Positions 8,476 to 18,048 are shown, numbered from the stretch's first letter. The stretch: DNA of 64,000 bases from Pelomonas cellulosilytica (GCF_021353265.1 NZ_JAJTWU010000001.1:62001-126000), one strand, 5' to 3'. Program-made: numbers and translations. Notes: a model not told the origin generated them from the letters alone.

Positions 8476-9990
8476 TCATATGACCGCGCAGACGGTCTTG
8501 AGTTCGAGGAAGTTGTCGACGGCGGCCTGGCCGCTCTCGCGACCCCAGCCGGATTCCTTGACGCCGCCGATGGGCAGGCTGGCGTCGAACATCAGGTGGC
8601 AGTTGATCCACACGGTGCCGGACTTGATGCGGGCCGCGGCGCGGTGTGCGGTCGACAGGTCGCGCGTCCACACACTGGCTGCCAGGCCGTAGGCGGAGTC
8701 GTTGGCCAGCGCCAGCGCTTCTTCCAGCGAGTCCACCGGCGTGGCGACGACGACCGGCCCGAAGATCTCCTCCCGCACGCACGCCATGTCGGGCCGCACG
8801 TCGACGAGCACTGTCGGCTCGATGAAGGTGCCGTTGGGGCCTAGCTGGCGGCCGCCGGCCAGCAGCCGGGCGCCGTCAGCCACCGCGTCCTGCACGTAGC
8901 GGTGCACGCGGTCGGCCTGCTTGCGGCTGACGACCGGGCCCACTTGCGTGGCGGCGTCCAGGCCGTGGCCCAGCTTCATGCTGCGCGCGATGTCGGCCAC
9001 GCCGTTGACGACGCGGTCGAACACGTCGCGGTGCACGTACAGCCGCGAACCGGCCACGCAGACCTGGCCGGTGTTGAAGTAGATCGCATTGGCCGCGCCG
9101 GGTATGGCGAGGTCCATGTCGGCGTCGGGCATGACGATGACGGGCGACTTGCCGCCCAGCTCCAGCGTCACTCGCTTCAGGTTGCCGCCAGCGGCCTGCA
9201 GCACCGAGCGGCCCACGGTGGTGGAGCCGGTGAAGGAGATCTTGTCGACGCCCGGATGTGCCGCCAGCGCCGCGCCGACCACGTCGCCGCGGCCGGTGAC
9301 GATGTTGACGACGCCCGGTGGCAGGCCAGCCTCCAGCAGCAGCTCGCCCAGGCGCAGCGCCGTCAGCGAGGTGTCTTCCGCGGGCTTGAGCACGACGCAG
9401 CAGCCGGCCGCCAGCGCCGGGGCCAGCTTCATCGCCGTCAGTACCAATGGCGAGTTCCATGGCACGATGGCCGCGACGACGCCCACCGGCTGCTTGACCG
9501 TGTAGGCCATCACCTGCTTGCCTGGTGGCTGGTAGTTGATCGAGGTCGGAATCGTCTGGCCCTCGATGCGCTGCGCCTGGCCCGCGAAGAAGCGGAACTG
9601 CTCGGCCGCGCCGGGGATCTCGGCATACCGGCCCACCCACAGCGGCTTGCCCTGGTCCAGGGTCTCCAGCTCGGCCAATTCGTCGATATGCTGCTCGATC
9701 AGCTCGCCGACGCGCCATAGGATGCGCGCGCGCTGGCTGGGCGTCATCGCCGGCCACGGACCGTTCTCGAACGCCGCGCGAGCTGCCCGCACCGCACGGT
9801 TGGCGTCGCTTGCGTCCCCGTTCGGGAAGCGGCCCAGTACGGCGCCGGTCGCCGGGTCGACGGTCTCCATCCACTGGCCGGACTCTGCGGGCACCCAGTG
9901 CTCGCCCAGCAGCATCGGATGGTCGCTGCGCGCGAGGAAGGCCACTGCGGCGGGTTGCGTGGCTTTCAGGGCTGGAATGTCGAGGCTCAT
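8476..9990 (-). CDS. NAD(P)-dependent aldehyde dehydrogenase
   Basis: 504 aa, full length for the family. The catalytic residues are visible: E277 in VTLELGGKSP, C311 in NTGQVCVAGSR and the oxyanion N179 in VPWNSPL, where the usual F is replaced by S. The PAEDTSLTAL block and NIVTGRGDVV loop resemble phenylacetaldehyde/aromatic-aldehyde dehydrogenases, so an aryl or arylalkyl aldehyde is a reasonable guess. In context it could oxidise the aldehyde produced by the upstream flavin amine oxidase. It is followed 25 bases later by the DUF1838 gene. Confidence 0.88.
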   Translation of the reverse strand: MSLDIPALKATQPAAVAFLARSDHPMLLGEHWVPAESGQWMETVDPATGAVLGRFPNGDASDANRAVRAARAAFENGPWPAMTPSQRARILWRVGELIEQHIDELAELETLDQGKPLWVGRYAEIPGAAEQFRFFAGQAQRIEGQTIPTSINYQPPGKQVMAYTVKQPVGVVAAIVPWNSPLVLTAMKLAPALAAGCCVVLKPAEDTSLTALRLGELLLEAGLPPGVVNIVTGRGDVVGAALAAHPGVDKISFTGSTTVGRSVLQAAGGNLKRVTLELGGKSPVIVMPDADMDLAIPGAANAIYFNTGQVCVAGSRLYVHRDVFDRVVNGVADIARSMKLGHGLDAATQVGPVVSRKQADRVHRYVQDAVADGARLLAGGRQLGPNGTFIEPTVLVDVRPDMACVREEIFGPVVVATPVDSLEEALALANDSAYGLAASVWTRDLSTAHRAAARIKSGTVWINCHLMFDASLPIGGVKESGWGRESGQAAVDNFLELKTVCAVI

Positions 9991-10006
9991 GCGGAGGCGT
10001 CCTGGG

Positions 10007-10918
10007 TCAGGCCTTGGGAGGGATGTGCTCGTGGTGGTGTTCCAGGTACCAGCTGGCCACCTCCTCGCGGGTGGTGAACCACACGCCCGGCAGCGACTTG
10101 GCGTACTGCAGGAACTCCCGCAGCGCGCTGATGCGGTAGGCCCTGCCGCTTACGTGCGGATGCAGGCCGAGGTTCATGATGCGGCCGGTCTTAGCCCCTT
10201 CCTCGTGCAGCACGGTCAGCTCTTCCATCAGCACGTCCAGGTACTCGGCCGTCGTGTGGCCGCGCCGGGTCAGCAGCGTGAAGTCGTTGATCTCGTTGGA
10301 GTAGGGCGTCGAGACGATGGGACCGTGTGGCGTCTGGACCAGGTAGGGCTGGTCGTCATTCATCAAGTCGCAATAGAACTTCAGGCCCTTCTCGGCCAGG
10401 ATGTCGGCCGTGTTCAACGTGCCGCGCAGCGATGACGACAGCCAGCCCTGGGCCTTGCGGCCGCACACCTGTTCGTAGACGGCCAGCGTGCGCTCGATAA
10501 CGCGCCGCTCGGCCTCCACGTCGCCGGCGAAGTTGGTGAGCAGCTCGCCCTGCTCGTAGTTGTGCGCGATAACCTCGCAGCCGCGTTGCAGCGCAGCGGT
10601 CACCATGGCCGTGCGGCGAAGGCCGGTCACGGCGTTCATCGTGACGGCCGGCTTGATGCCCATCTCGTCGAACAGATCGTACAGACGCCAGACGCCGACG
10701 CGCTGGCCGTACTCGCGCCACGCGAAGTTCGGGAAGTCGGGCACGTTGCCTGGCAGCGTGTCGGGCAGGATAGCCGGGCCGCCGGCGTAGTAAGGCTTGT
10801 CGGTGTCCTTGATCAGATCCCAGGTCTCGAGATTGATCGTGAGGAACAGCGCGACGCGCTTGCCACCGGGCCAGCGCAGCGGCAGGCGCTCGGGCAGTGG
10901 GACGTAGTCGTAGTGCAT
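10007..10918 (-). CDS. Polysaccharide deacetylase (NodB/PuuE-like) family hydrolase
   Basis: 303 aa from the ATG preceded by AGGAGACCTCC; this excludes an apparent 51-codon upstream extension. The sequence MHYDYVPLPERLPLRWPGGK and the blocks TINLETWDLI, HNYEQGEL and LHPHVSGRAYR are typical of the allantoinase-PuuE/chitooligosaccharide-deacetylase-like group found in catabolic loci rather than of cell-wall deacetylases. There is no signal peptide, so it should act in the cytoplasm on an amide, imide or ring C-N bond. Its place between two oxidative or hydrolytic genes supports a pathway role; the substrate is unknown. Confidence 0.82.
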   Translation of the reverse strand: MHYDYVPLPERLPLRWPGGKRVALFLTINLETWDLIKDTDKPYYAGGPAILPDTLPGNVPDFPNFAWREYGQRVGVWRLYDLFDEMGIKPAVTMNAVTGLRRTAMVTAALQRGCEVIAHNYEQGELLTNFAGDVEAERRVIERTLAVYEQVCGRKAQGWLSSSLRGTLNTADILAEKGLKFYCDLMNDDQPYLVQTPHGPIVSTPYSNEINDFTLLTRRGHTTAEYLDVLMEELTVLHEEGAKTGRIMNLGLHPHVSGRAYRISALREFLQYAKSLPGVWFTTREEVASWYLEHHHEHIPPKA

Positions 10919-10935
10919 GGAGGTCTCCTGGGCGG

Positions 10936-11961
10936 TCAGCGCCCGCGGCGGCAGTCGCCGGCTGCAGGCAGCTTGTCGAGAAATGCCATCGCGTCGGAGG
11001 CGCTCTGCGCGGCCTTGTCGACGATGAGCAGGTGGCCGGCGTCGGGGTAGACGATGCGTTGCGTCGTGCACGCATTCTTCAGCGCGTCGATGAAGGCGTC
11101 GGCGGTCTTTGTGTTGAGCGCCTTATTGGCGCCGCCCCACAGCACGAGCGCGGGTGCGCGCACATGGGCCAGCACTCGCAGCGGGTCTCCGCGCTCGTAC
11201 AGTCGGCGCCCGGCCAGCGACTCCTCGAGCCGGCCCTGGATGTTTGCGAACGCCAGCTTGCGCTCGATGCGTTGCTGTGTCGCCAGCGAGGGGTTGGCGA
11301 GCATGTGGCGCAGGTTCAGCTCGATGTCGCCGTAGGTGATGACGGCGTCGTAGAACAGGTTGGCCCGGCTCTCGGCGCCACTGGCCGCCGGTGCCGGGGC
11401 GGATGCGCCAGGCAGGCCGGCCGCCGCCACTTGGGGAGGCGCCTTGCCATACTCGATACCTGCCGAGTTGGCGAGGATCAGCGCCGTGACGCGGTCAGTG
11501 CGCGTCGCGGCGTAGCGGAAGGCCACGAGGCCGCCGTACGAGATGCCGGCGATCGCGAAGCGCTCGACGCCCATGCGGTCCATGAAGGCGTCGATCAGCG
11601 ACCCCATTCGGTCGGCCGAGTAGTTGCCGCTGGCCAGCGGGCCGCTCAGGCCGAAGGCCGGCATGTCGAAGCGCAGCACGCGGTAGCGCCGCGACAGCAT
11701 CTCGGCCCACCCGTCCCAGTCGCCTAGGTCGCCCAACGTGCCCTGCATCAGCAGCAGGGCCGGGCCGCTGCCCTGGTCCTTGTAGTGCAGGTTGACGCCG
11801 TCGATGTCGACGAATTTGGACTCGGCGTCGGCGAAGCGGGCGATAACGGACTCGCGCGTCAGCACGCGGGTCGTCGTCACCGGCGCGGCGGACTGGGCGC
11901 CAGCGCAGGCGGCACCTGCGAGCAGCGCCACGGCGGCGGTGAAGCGGCGGATGTCAAGCAT
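10936..11961 (-). CDS. Secreted alpha/beta hydrolase
   Basis: 341 aa with a signal peptide (LLAGAACAGAQS). The nucleophile elbow is IAGISYGGLV and the catalytic histidine is in YPDAGHLLIVD. The usual HG oxyanion turn is MQGTLGDL. It is not the orthologue of the hydrolase at 4251, and is probably periplasmic. It sits between the monooxygenase and the deacetylase-type gene with 17-base and 9-base gaps, so it belongs to the same transcript. Ester, lactone or C-C bond hydrolysis cannot be told apart from sequence. Confidence 0.8.
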   Translation of the reverse strand: MLDIRRFTAAVALLAGAACAGAQSAAPVTTTRVLTRESVIARFADAESKFVDIDGVNLHYKDQGSGPALLLMQGTLGDLGDWDGWAEMLSRRYRVLRFDMPAFGLSGPLASGNYSADRMGSLIDAFMDRMGVERFAIAGISYGGLVAFRYAATRTDRVTALILANSAGIEYGKAPPQVAAAGLPGASAPAPAASGAESRANLFYDAVITYGDIELNLRHMLANPSLATQQRIERKLAFANIQGRLEESLAGRRLYERGDPLRVLAHVRAPALVLWGGANKALNTKTADAFIDALKNACTTQRIVYPDAGHLLIVDKAAQSASDAMAFLDKLPAAGDCRRGR

Positions 11962-11970
11962 GGCGGGCCC

Positions 11971-13152
11971 CTAGGCGTCCAGCGGCGTCGTGGCCGCGTC
12001 GAAGTCGAACTCGGCGAAGTCGTCGCGCGGCACCGGGTCGGTGGCGGATGCGGTCACCAGATGCTGGTGGATTCGCAGGCCGTGCGCATCGGCACGCTTG
12101 ACGGTGAGCGTCGCCCGCGGGTGGCGGATGCGCTCGTAGCAGGCTAGTGCCGATTCGACGTCGGGGCCGCGCGCCAACGCGCGGGCCACCAGCACAGCGT
12201 CCTCGATGGCCATCGCGGCGCCCTGGCCCAGGAAGGGCAGCATCGGGTGGGCGGCATCGCCGATGAGGCTGACGCGCCCCTGCTGCCAGCGCGGCAATTC
12301 GGCGCGGCCGAACAGGCCCCACTTGAACGCGCCGCTGAGGCACAGGCCCTCGATCATGTCGTCGGCCTCCTCGTGCCAGCCGGCGAAGGCGGCGCGCAGC
12401 TCGTCCAGGTCGGCCGGTAGCGACCAGCCTTCCTCGGCCCAGCCCTCGACGCGGGCGAAGGCCACAACGTTGACGGCCCGGTGCCCGCGCACGCGGTAGC
12501 GCAACAGCGTGCGCTGCGGGCCCAGGAACACGGCGGTGTCGGGCTTGAAGTCGGGATTGCGCAGGTTCTCGACCGGCACGACGCCACGCCAGGCGACGTA
12601 GCCGGTGAAGTCGGGCGCGCCGTCGCCGTAGAGCGCGGCGCGCACGGCCGAGCGCACACCATCGGCACCGATTAGGCAGCCGCCGCGGAACGTGCCGGCG
12701 GCCGTCTGCACCTCGACGCCTTCACCATGCTGCTGGATGCCTTGCACGCGCGCGCCCAGGTGCAGCGCGGTCGGGTCCAGTGCATGCAGGGCATCGACTA
12801 GCACCGTATGCAGGTCGGCGCGCAGCAGCTGCAGGTAGGGCGCACCCCAGCGCTGCTCCATCGACGACCCCATCGGGTAGGCCACCATCTCGGCGCCGCT
12901 CTGGTAGTGCTTCATTGCGGCGCGCTGCGGCCAGTTGGAGGCGTCGCGCAGCGCCTGGCCTATCCCCAGACTGTCCAGCGCGCGCGTGGCGTTGGGAGCA
13001 AGTGAGACGGCCGCACCGACCTCGCGCAGCTCCGCGGCCTGCTCCAACACACGTACCGGCACGCCGGCACGCACGAGGCCGAGCGCGGCGCACAGGCCGG
13101 CGATGCCGCCGCCGGCGATCAACACCGGCTGCTTGTGGTGCATCGCGTTCAT
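11971..13152 (-). CDS. FAD-dependent aromatic-ring monooxygenase
   Basis: 393 aa from MNAMHHKQPV; the open frame extends 26 codons upstream, but the ATGA overlap with the upstream gene marks the likely start. Class A flavoprotein hydroxylase signatures are the Rossmann GxGxxG (IAGGGIAGLCAALG), the DG motif (LIGADGVRSAVR) and the GD motif (LIGDAAHPMLPFLGQGAAMA). This is the pattern of salicylate- and 3-hydroxybenzoate-6-hydroxylases. It uses NAD(P)H and O2 to hydroxylate an aromatic or heteroaromatic acid. Its presence is the main hint that the pathway substrate contains or produces an aromatic ring. Confidence 0.88.
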   Translation of the reverse strand: MNAMHHKQPVLIAGGGIAGLCAALGLVRAGVPVRVLEQAAELREVGAAVSLAPNATRALDSLGIGQALRDASNWPQRAAMKHYQSGAEMVAYPMGSSMEQRWGAPYLQLLRADLHTVLVDALHALDPTALHLGARVQGIQQHGEGVEVQTAAGTFRGGCLIGADGVRSAVRAALYGDGAPDFTGYVAWRGVVPVENLRNPDFKPDTAVFLGPQRTLLRYRVRGHRAVNVVAFARVEGWAEEGWSLPADLDELRAAFAGWHEEADDMIEGLCLSGAFKWGLFGRAELPRWQQGRVSLIGDAAHPMLPFLGQGAAMAIEDAVLVARALARGPDVESALACYERIRHPRATLTVKRADAHGLRIHQHLVTASATDPVPRDDFAEFDFDAATTPLDA

Positions 13153-13499
13153 GCTTGCGCCGTCTCGGTGATGACCTGGTCGTAGCCCTGCTTGCTTTCG
13201 TCCTGCTGCAGCTCGTGCGCCTGCTTGCACACGAGGTAGTACAGCCGCTCAAACAACTGCTGGCGGCGCAGCTCGCGGGCGTCCAGCGCTTCCTGGTCCA
13301 GCACCAGCGCCTCGATCTCCTTCGCCAGGTCCAGGCCGTGGGCGGCCGAGACGCGCTCGATCGCGTCCACGCGGTCGCGCAGCACGCTGAGCTCCTGCGC
13401 CAGCACGATGATCATCGACATCACCTCGTCCATGCCGGACGTCGTGAAGAACTGTGGTCGCTTGCCGCGCGAGTGACGCTGGGGACGGGGCGCGCTCAT
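13149..13499 (-). CDS. Small uncharacterised helical protein
   Basis: 116 aa. It overlaps both neighbours by 4 bases (ATGA at each end), which makes it very likely to be translated. A basic N-terminus (RPQRHSRGKRPQF) is followed by a helical, coiled-coil-prone region (residues ~23-100; MSMIIVLAQELSVLRDRVDA and ELRRQQLFERLYYLVCKQAH) and no signal or membrane segment. I do not recognise the family. The tight coupling between the methyltransferase and the monooxygenase suggests an accessory subunit or scaffold for one of them. Confidence 0.72.
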   Translation of the reverse strand: MSAPRPQRHSRGKRPQFFTTSGMDEVMSMIIVLAQELSVLRDRVDAIERVSAAHGLDLAKEIEALVLDQEALDARELRRQQLFERLYYLVCKQAHELQQDESKQGYDQVITETAQA

Positions 13500-14716
13500 G
13501 CCTGCACCCCCTTGCGCGCGATCAGCACTTCCCAGCCGCCACCGGGGGCGAACTCCCCGGCCGTGAACTCGCGCTCCGCCACAGCGCTCGTCGAATCGTT
13601 GGTGTAGCCTGCCGCGCCTTCGGCTGCCGACTCCAGGATGGCCATCGGTGCGGTGGCGAACTTGACGCTGTCGGCCGGGAAGCCGGCGTCGACTGCGAGC
13701 TTGATCTGGTCGATTTCGCGCATCGCGCCCCAGAAGGGCTCGTTGTTGTACCAGGTCTCGTTGTCGAGGATGAATTGCGTGAAGGGGCTCATCAGGTCGA
13801 ATGGCGGCAGGTCGGCATGGATCACGTAGCCGCCCGGCGACAGCAGGCGGTGGCATTCGCGCACGATGCGCGGCATGGCCTTGCCGCTGGTCTCGTGCAG
13901 CAGGATGTGGCTGACGATGAGGTCGAAGTAGCCGTCCTCGAAGTCAGTGGCCTCTGCGTTCATCTGCGCGAAGTTGACCTCCACGCCCAGCGCGGCTGCG
14001 CGGGCGTGCGCATAGCGCACCACTGGGCCGCCCACGTCGATGCCCCAGACCTCGGCGTCAGGGAACAGCGTCTTGTACGGCAGCGTGGAGTGGCCCACCG
14101 TGCAGCCCATGTCGAGGATGCGGCGCGGCTTGAAGTCCGGTAGGTTGCGCTTGACGTAGTTGCAGACCGAGCGCCCCATGTCGTCGTTCAGCGGACCCGC
14201 GAAGCCCATGCCGTACAGGTAGGCGCCACGGTCGTAAAGTGCTGCGACGCTCACGTCCTCGGCCGTCACCTCGCTTGCGTAGCCGCCAGGCATGCAGTGG
14301 ATGTCGAGCGCCGTCACGTAGCGCGGCGGCACGAAGCCGGCGTCGATGCGCAGCTTTGCTTCCGTCGACGCGGAGAACTTGCGGGCGTTGTCGATGAGCT
14401 CGGGCAGCTGGCGCTCGACCGAGTCGATGACCGAGTTCCACATCGCCTCCTGCGAGATGCGGTTTAGCGCGGCGTAGTGCTGGAAGTAGGGGTCCGGCTC
14501 CATCGCGCGGCGGATGTCGCGGCGGTTCTTCGGCGCATGGCCGTGGGTCTTCTCGAAGTCCTTGGCCACGCGGTGCTCGAACACTGGCTGAAGACCCGGC
14601 AGCAGCGCTTGCTGTACGAACTGCTTCAGGCTCTTGGAGAACTCCTGGCGTGCGGCCTCGTCGTGCGTGGCCCGGGGCAGCATCGGGTGATGTGCCTGCT
14701 GGAAGGTGTTGAGCAT
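13496..14716 (-). CDS. Class I SAM-dependent methyltransferase
   Basis: 406 aa. The Rossmann methyltransferase core occupies residues ~195-330, with motif I ILDMGCTVGHST, the acidic end of beta-2 in VWGIDVGG, and IVSHILLHET as motif IV. An unusually long (~190 aa) N-terminal domain precedes the core and may bind the substrate. It is an O-, N- or C-methyltransferase of unknown specificity. It lies downstream of the amine oxidase (96-base gap) and overlaps the 116-aa gene by 4 bases. Confidence 0.83.
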   Translation of the reverse strand: MLNTFQQAHHPMLPRATHDEAARQEFSKSLKQFVQQALLPGLQPVFEHRVAKDFEKTHGHAPKNRRDIRRAMEPDPYFQHYAALNRISQEAMWNSVIDSVERQLPELIDNARKFSASTEAKLRIDAGFVPPRYVTALDIHCMPGGYASEVTAEDVSVAALYDRGAYLYGMGFAGPLNDDMGRSVCNYVKRNLPDFKPRRILDMGCTVGHSTLPYKTLFPDAEVWGIDVGGPVVRYAHARAAALGVEVNFAQMNAEATDFEDGYFDLIVSHILLHETSGKAMPRIVRECHRLLSPGGYVIHADLPPFDLMSPFTQFILDNETWYNNEPFWGAMREIDQIKLAVDAGFPADSVKFATAPMAILESAAEGAAGYTNDSTSAVAEREFTAGEFAPGGGWEVLIARKGVQA

Positions 14717-14812
14717 CGGTACTCCTTGGTCTCGATTGAATGTTGGACTGGCCGCTGGCGGCGTGCGCGCCGGGCCCGTCGGCTAGCCGCCAGACGGATA
14801 CGCGCCGACGGC

Positions 14813-16273
14813 TCAGGCCTTGTCGATGTCGTCCAGCAGCCGCATGACGGCGGCTTCGGCCGCCTCGCAGGCCGACTCCAGACCCACATGCACCTTGCCG
14901 CAATGTTCGCCAGCGAAGTACAGCGAGCCCACCGGCCGGTCCAGCAGTGCGGCGTACCGGCCGACGCCGCCCACCGGGTAGCCCGCCACGTGGCCGCGGT
15001 TGAACGGCAGCGTCGTCCAGTTGTGCACATGGGTCACGCGCATCGCGCCGGCCGTGGACGGGCGCAGCCGGGCCAGCTCGCTGACGACGCGCTCGCTCAC
15101 CTGCGCCGTTGGCAGCCGGTCCAGCGCGTCGGTGGCCTCGCCGTTGATGAAGGCGACGAAATGGTTGGTTGAGCCGTCCTGCGCTGGCAGTCGCAGCACG
15201 CGCTCGATGGGGCCATCGGACCACAGCTCGGGTGACATGCCGTCCTTTTCCCAGAAGGGCTTGTCCGCTTCCATGAAAACCTGCAGCAGCTGGCCGTAGC
15301 GGATCTCGTGCCAGGCCTCGCGCTGTTGGCCCGGGATGGTCGCGCCGCGCACGCCGTCGACGCGGATGTCCTTCATGACAGACAGTGGGATAGTCGTGAT
15401 GCAAGCCCGGGCGCGATGCACGCTGCCGTCTCGGCAGTGCACGACCGTGCCCGTTGGCCCGGCCTCGATCCGGTGCACCACGCGTTGCAGCTGCACCGGC
15501 TGCGCGAGCGACTGTGCCATCGCGTCGGTCAGCGCGCTCGTGCCGTCGCGCACCTTGCTCTGGCGGCCGGCCTTGGCTTCCCACATATAGCCATGGAGCT
15601 TGCGCAGCACGTCCAGCGCGTTGGCCTCGTCGAGATTGCGCGATGTAACGTTGACGTTGAGAAGGCGCAGTGCTTCGTCCGACGCGCCCTGCGCGCGGAA
15701 GTAGTCGCGCAGCGACATGCGGTCCAGCGTGGCGAATTCGGGCTTGAGCCAGTCCGACAGTTCCACCAGCGGCTGCTTGTTGGCGCGCAGGTAGTGGGCG
15801 TAGAGCTGAAGCGGCAGCATCGCGCGCTCGCCGGCAGCCAGGCGGTTTAGCGGCGAGTCGGCCCAGGGGCGATTGACCGCGGGCTGGCCGAAGAGACTCA
15901 TCGCGACGGTACTGCCGCCCAGCACTGACGGGCCCCCGGGTTTCTGGTCCACCAGCGCGACGCCCAGCTCCGTCGCATTGCCGCGCACGCGCCCGTAGCC
16001 GAAGCCGATCTCGGCCGCACCCATCTCGGGACGGCCTGGCACTCCACGCTCGGTCCAGCAGCGCCCGCCGACGCGGTTGCTGGCCTCCAGTACCGTGATC
16101 TTCAGCCCTGCGCCCTGCAGCATGCGGGCGGCGTGCAGGCCGGAGATGCCGGCGCCGAGGATGAGTACGTCGGCCTGCGGTGAGGCGGCGCGGGCCAGGC
16201 CCGTGGGGGCCGCCAGCGTCGCCGCTCCCGCGGCCAGGACGGAGCGACGATTCAACAACGTGGGGTCAGCCAT
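14813..16273 (-). CDS. Flavin-containing amine oxidase
   Basis: 486 aa from the ATG giving MADPTLLNRRSVLAAGAATL, a twin-arginine signal that implies export of the folded flavoprotein. The FAD-binding motif ILGAGISGLHAARMLQGAGL and the amine oxidase block EASNRVGGRCWTE are clear. The C-terminal FAD region reads SLYFAGEHCGKVHVGLESAC. It deaminates an amine to an aldehyde with O2 or another acceptor. It is the first gene of the minus-strand train and is divergent from the FAD-linked oxidase. The downstream aldehyde dehydrogenase could take its product. Confidence 0.85.
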   Translation of the reverse strand: MADPTLLNRRSVLAAGAATLAAPTGLARAASPQADVLILGAGISGLHAARMLQGAGLKITVLEASNRVGGRCWTERGVPGRPEMGAAEIGFGYGRVRGNATELGVALVDQKPGGPSVLGGSTVAMSLFGQPAVNRPWADSPLNRLAAGERAMLPLQLYAHYLRANKQPLVELSDWLKPEFATLDRMSLRDYFRAQGASDEALRLLNVNVTSRNLDEANALDVLRKLHGYMWEAKAGRQSKVRDGTSALTDAMAQSLAQPVQLQRVVHRIEAGPTGTVVHCRDGSVHRARACITTIPLSVMKDIRVDGVRGATIPGQQREAWHEIRYGQLLQVFMEADKPFWEKDGMSPELWSDGPIERVLRLPAQDGSTNHFVAFINGEATDALDRLPTAQVSERVVSELARLRPSTAGAMRVTHVHNWTTLPFNRGHVAGYPVGGVGRYAALLDRPVGSLYFAGEHCGKVHVGLESACEAAEAAVMRLLDDIDKA

Positions 16274-16488
16274 CAGCAGGTCTCCAGGCCGGGGCGGCGC
16301 ATGCATCGATCAATGCAGTACAGCATGGCCGTCGCGGCCTGGCGAGTCCGTGGCGCGGAGTGTTCAAGAGGTGATTTTTCCAGGCGGTGCGCGTGTCCTC
16401 GCTGCGTGAACAGCCTGCCCGCGGCAGTGGCCGGCGGCGGGCCTCCCGGCTAGCGTCGCCGCTTCTCACCGCTCCGTGCCTGCACCCG
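16274..16488. promoter_or_regulatory. Divergent promoter region between the two catabolic transcripts
   Basis: These 215 bases separate the start of the amine oxidase gene (minus) from the FAD-linked oxidase gene (plus). They must hold the promoters of both transcripts, because neither has another nearby upstream gap. I could not pick out a convincing -35/-10 pair or a perfect operator palindrome by eye. One of the three IclR regulators encoded nearby is the likely controller. Confidence 0.4.
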
Positions 16489-18048
16489 ATGAACGCCACT
16501 GCCGCCCAAGAGGCTCTTGTCCATGAACTGCGCGCCGTGCTGGGTGCCGAGGGGGTCGGTACCGCGGCGTCGCAGCTCGACGTGCTGTCCCGCGATGTCT
16601 ATGCCCAGGGCGGCCGGCCGCTGGCGGTCGTGCGGCCGCGCACCGTCGAGGCGTTGCAGTCCGCCGTTCGGCTGTGCGCGGCAGCCGGCGTGGCCATGGT
16701 GCCGCGCGGCGGTGGTGCGTCCTATACCGACGGCTATCTGCTGCCGGCCGGCGGCCATGTGCTGTTCGACACCGGCGCACTGGACGGCATCGAGGTGGAC
16801 GTGCCCAACGCAGTCGTGACTGTGGGTGCCGGCGTCACCTGGGCGGCGCTGCGCGAACGCCTGGCGCCGCTGGGTCTGCGCACGCCGTTCTGGGGGCCGT
16901 TCTCCGGCCTGGTCGCAACCATCGGCGGTGGTGTCAGCCAGAACACGCTAAGCCATGGAAGCGCGCGTCACGGCATCTCGGCGCAGTCGGTGCTGTCGCT
17001 GGACGTGGTGCTGGCATCCGGCGAATTGCTGCGCACGGGCATCAGTACCGCCACACGCCATTTCGGGCCGGACCTGACGGGCCTGTTTACCGGCGACTGC
17101 GGCGCGCTGGGTATCAAGGCGGCGATCCGGTTGCCGATGATCGCGGCGCATGCGGACTTCGAGGCGCTATCTTTCGCGTTCGACGATTTCGCAAGCTTCC
17201 ACGAGATGCTGCGGCTGGCGGCGTTGGAGGGGCTGGAGGACGAGCACTTCGGCCTGGACCGCTCGCTGTCCCAGGGGCAGATCGGCCGGCAGGGCGGGCT
17301 GGCCTCGCGGCTGCGCATTGCAGCGGAGGTGTTCCGCTCGGCGCCTGGCGTGCTGGCTGGCGTGAAGCAGCTTCTGCGCATGGCGGCGGCCGGCGATCGC
17401 GTGCTGACGAGCGGTGCTTATATGGCGCACTTCATCGTCGAGGGTGTCAGCGAGGCCGACGTGAAGGCCAAGGCCCAGCGGCTGCGCTTGCTTGCGCTGA
17501 CGCGCGGGCAGGAGATCGCCAACAGCGTGCCTGGCTTCGTGCGCGCGCTGCCGTTTGCGCCGCTGACCAACATCCTCGGCCCTGGCGGCGAGCGCTGGGT
17601 GCCTCTGCACGGCATCCTGCCGCATGCGGCGGTGACTGCGTTCCATGCGGCGCTGCAAGGGCTGAAGGCGCGCCGCCAGGTAGAGATGGAGCGGCTGGGC
17701 GTCTGGATGGGCACAATGTTCGCCACCGTCTCGTCGACGGGGCTGCTGTACGAGATCGCGCTGTACTGGCCCGATGAGACGACGCCGTATCACCATGCGA
17801 TGCTGGGCGACGAGCATCTGCGCGGCGTACCGGCCCACGGCCGCAACGAAGCGGCCACCGCGCTGGCGGCGGACGTCAAGCGCGAGCTCGCCGAGCTGTT
17901 CGCCGCGCACGGCGCGGCGCATTTCCAGATCGGCCGGGCCTACCGCTACGCTGACCGGCTGGATCCGGTGGCGCTAGCGCTGCTGAATTCGCTGAAGGCC
18001 ACGCTGGACCCGAAGGGCCTCATGAACCCGGGCGCGCTCGGGCTGTAG
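16489..18048 (+). CDS. FAD-linked oxidase (PCMH/vanillyl-alcohol-oxidase type)
   Basis: 519 aa from MNATAAQEAL; the open frame extends 34 codons upstream, but this ATG gives the family's normal start. The FAD-binding PCMH domain (residues ~40-215) carries VAMVPRGGGASYTDGY, VTVGAGVTWAALRERLAPLG and GLVATIGGGVSQNTLSHG. The C-terminal cap domain ends in the typical LKATLDPKGLMNPGALGL. Members oxidise hydroxy acids, phenolic alcohols or amines. It is the first gene of a plus-strand group with the MFS transporter and IclR regulator. Confidence 0.85.
   Translation: MNATAAQEALVHELRAVLGAEGVGTAASQLDVLSRDVYAQGGRPLAVVRPRTVEALQSAVRLCAAAGVAMVPRGGGASYTDGYLLPAGGHVLFDTGALDGIEVDVPNAVVTVGAGVTWAALRERLAPLGLRTPFWGPFSGLVATIGGGVSQNTLSHGSARHGISAQSVLSLDVVLASGELLRTGISTATRHFGPDLTGLFTGDCGALGIKAAIRLPMIAAHADFEALSFAFDDFASFHEMLRLAALEGLEDEHFGLDRSLSQGQIGRQGGLASRLRIAAEVFRSAPGVLAGVKQLLRMAAAGDRVLTSGAYMAHFIVEGVSEADVKAKAQRLRLLALTRGQEIANSVPGFVRALPFAPLTNILGPGGERWVPLHGILPHAAVTAFHAALQGLKARRQVEMERLGVWMGTMFATVSSTGLLYEIALYWPDETTPYHHAMLGDEHLRGVPAHGRNEAATALAADVKRELAELFAAHGAAHFQIGRAYRYADRLDPVALALLNSLKATLDPKGLMNPGALGL

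Noticed and set aside
10936-11961. MQGTLGD in place of the HG oxyanion motif as an inactive hydrolase
   Set aside because: The oxyanion hole uses backbone amides and other active relatives lack the His; the Ser, His and elbow motifs are intact.
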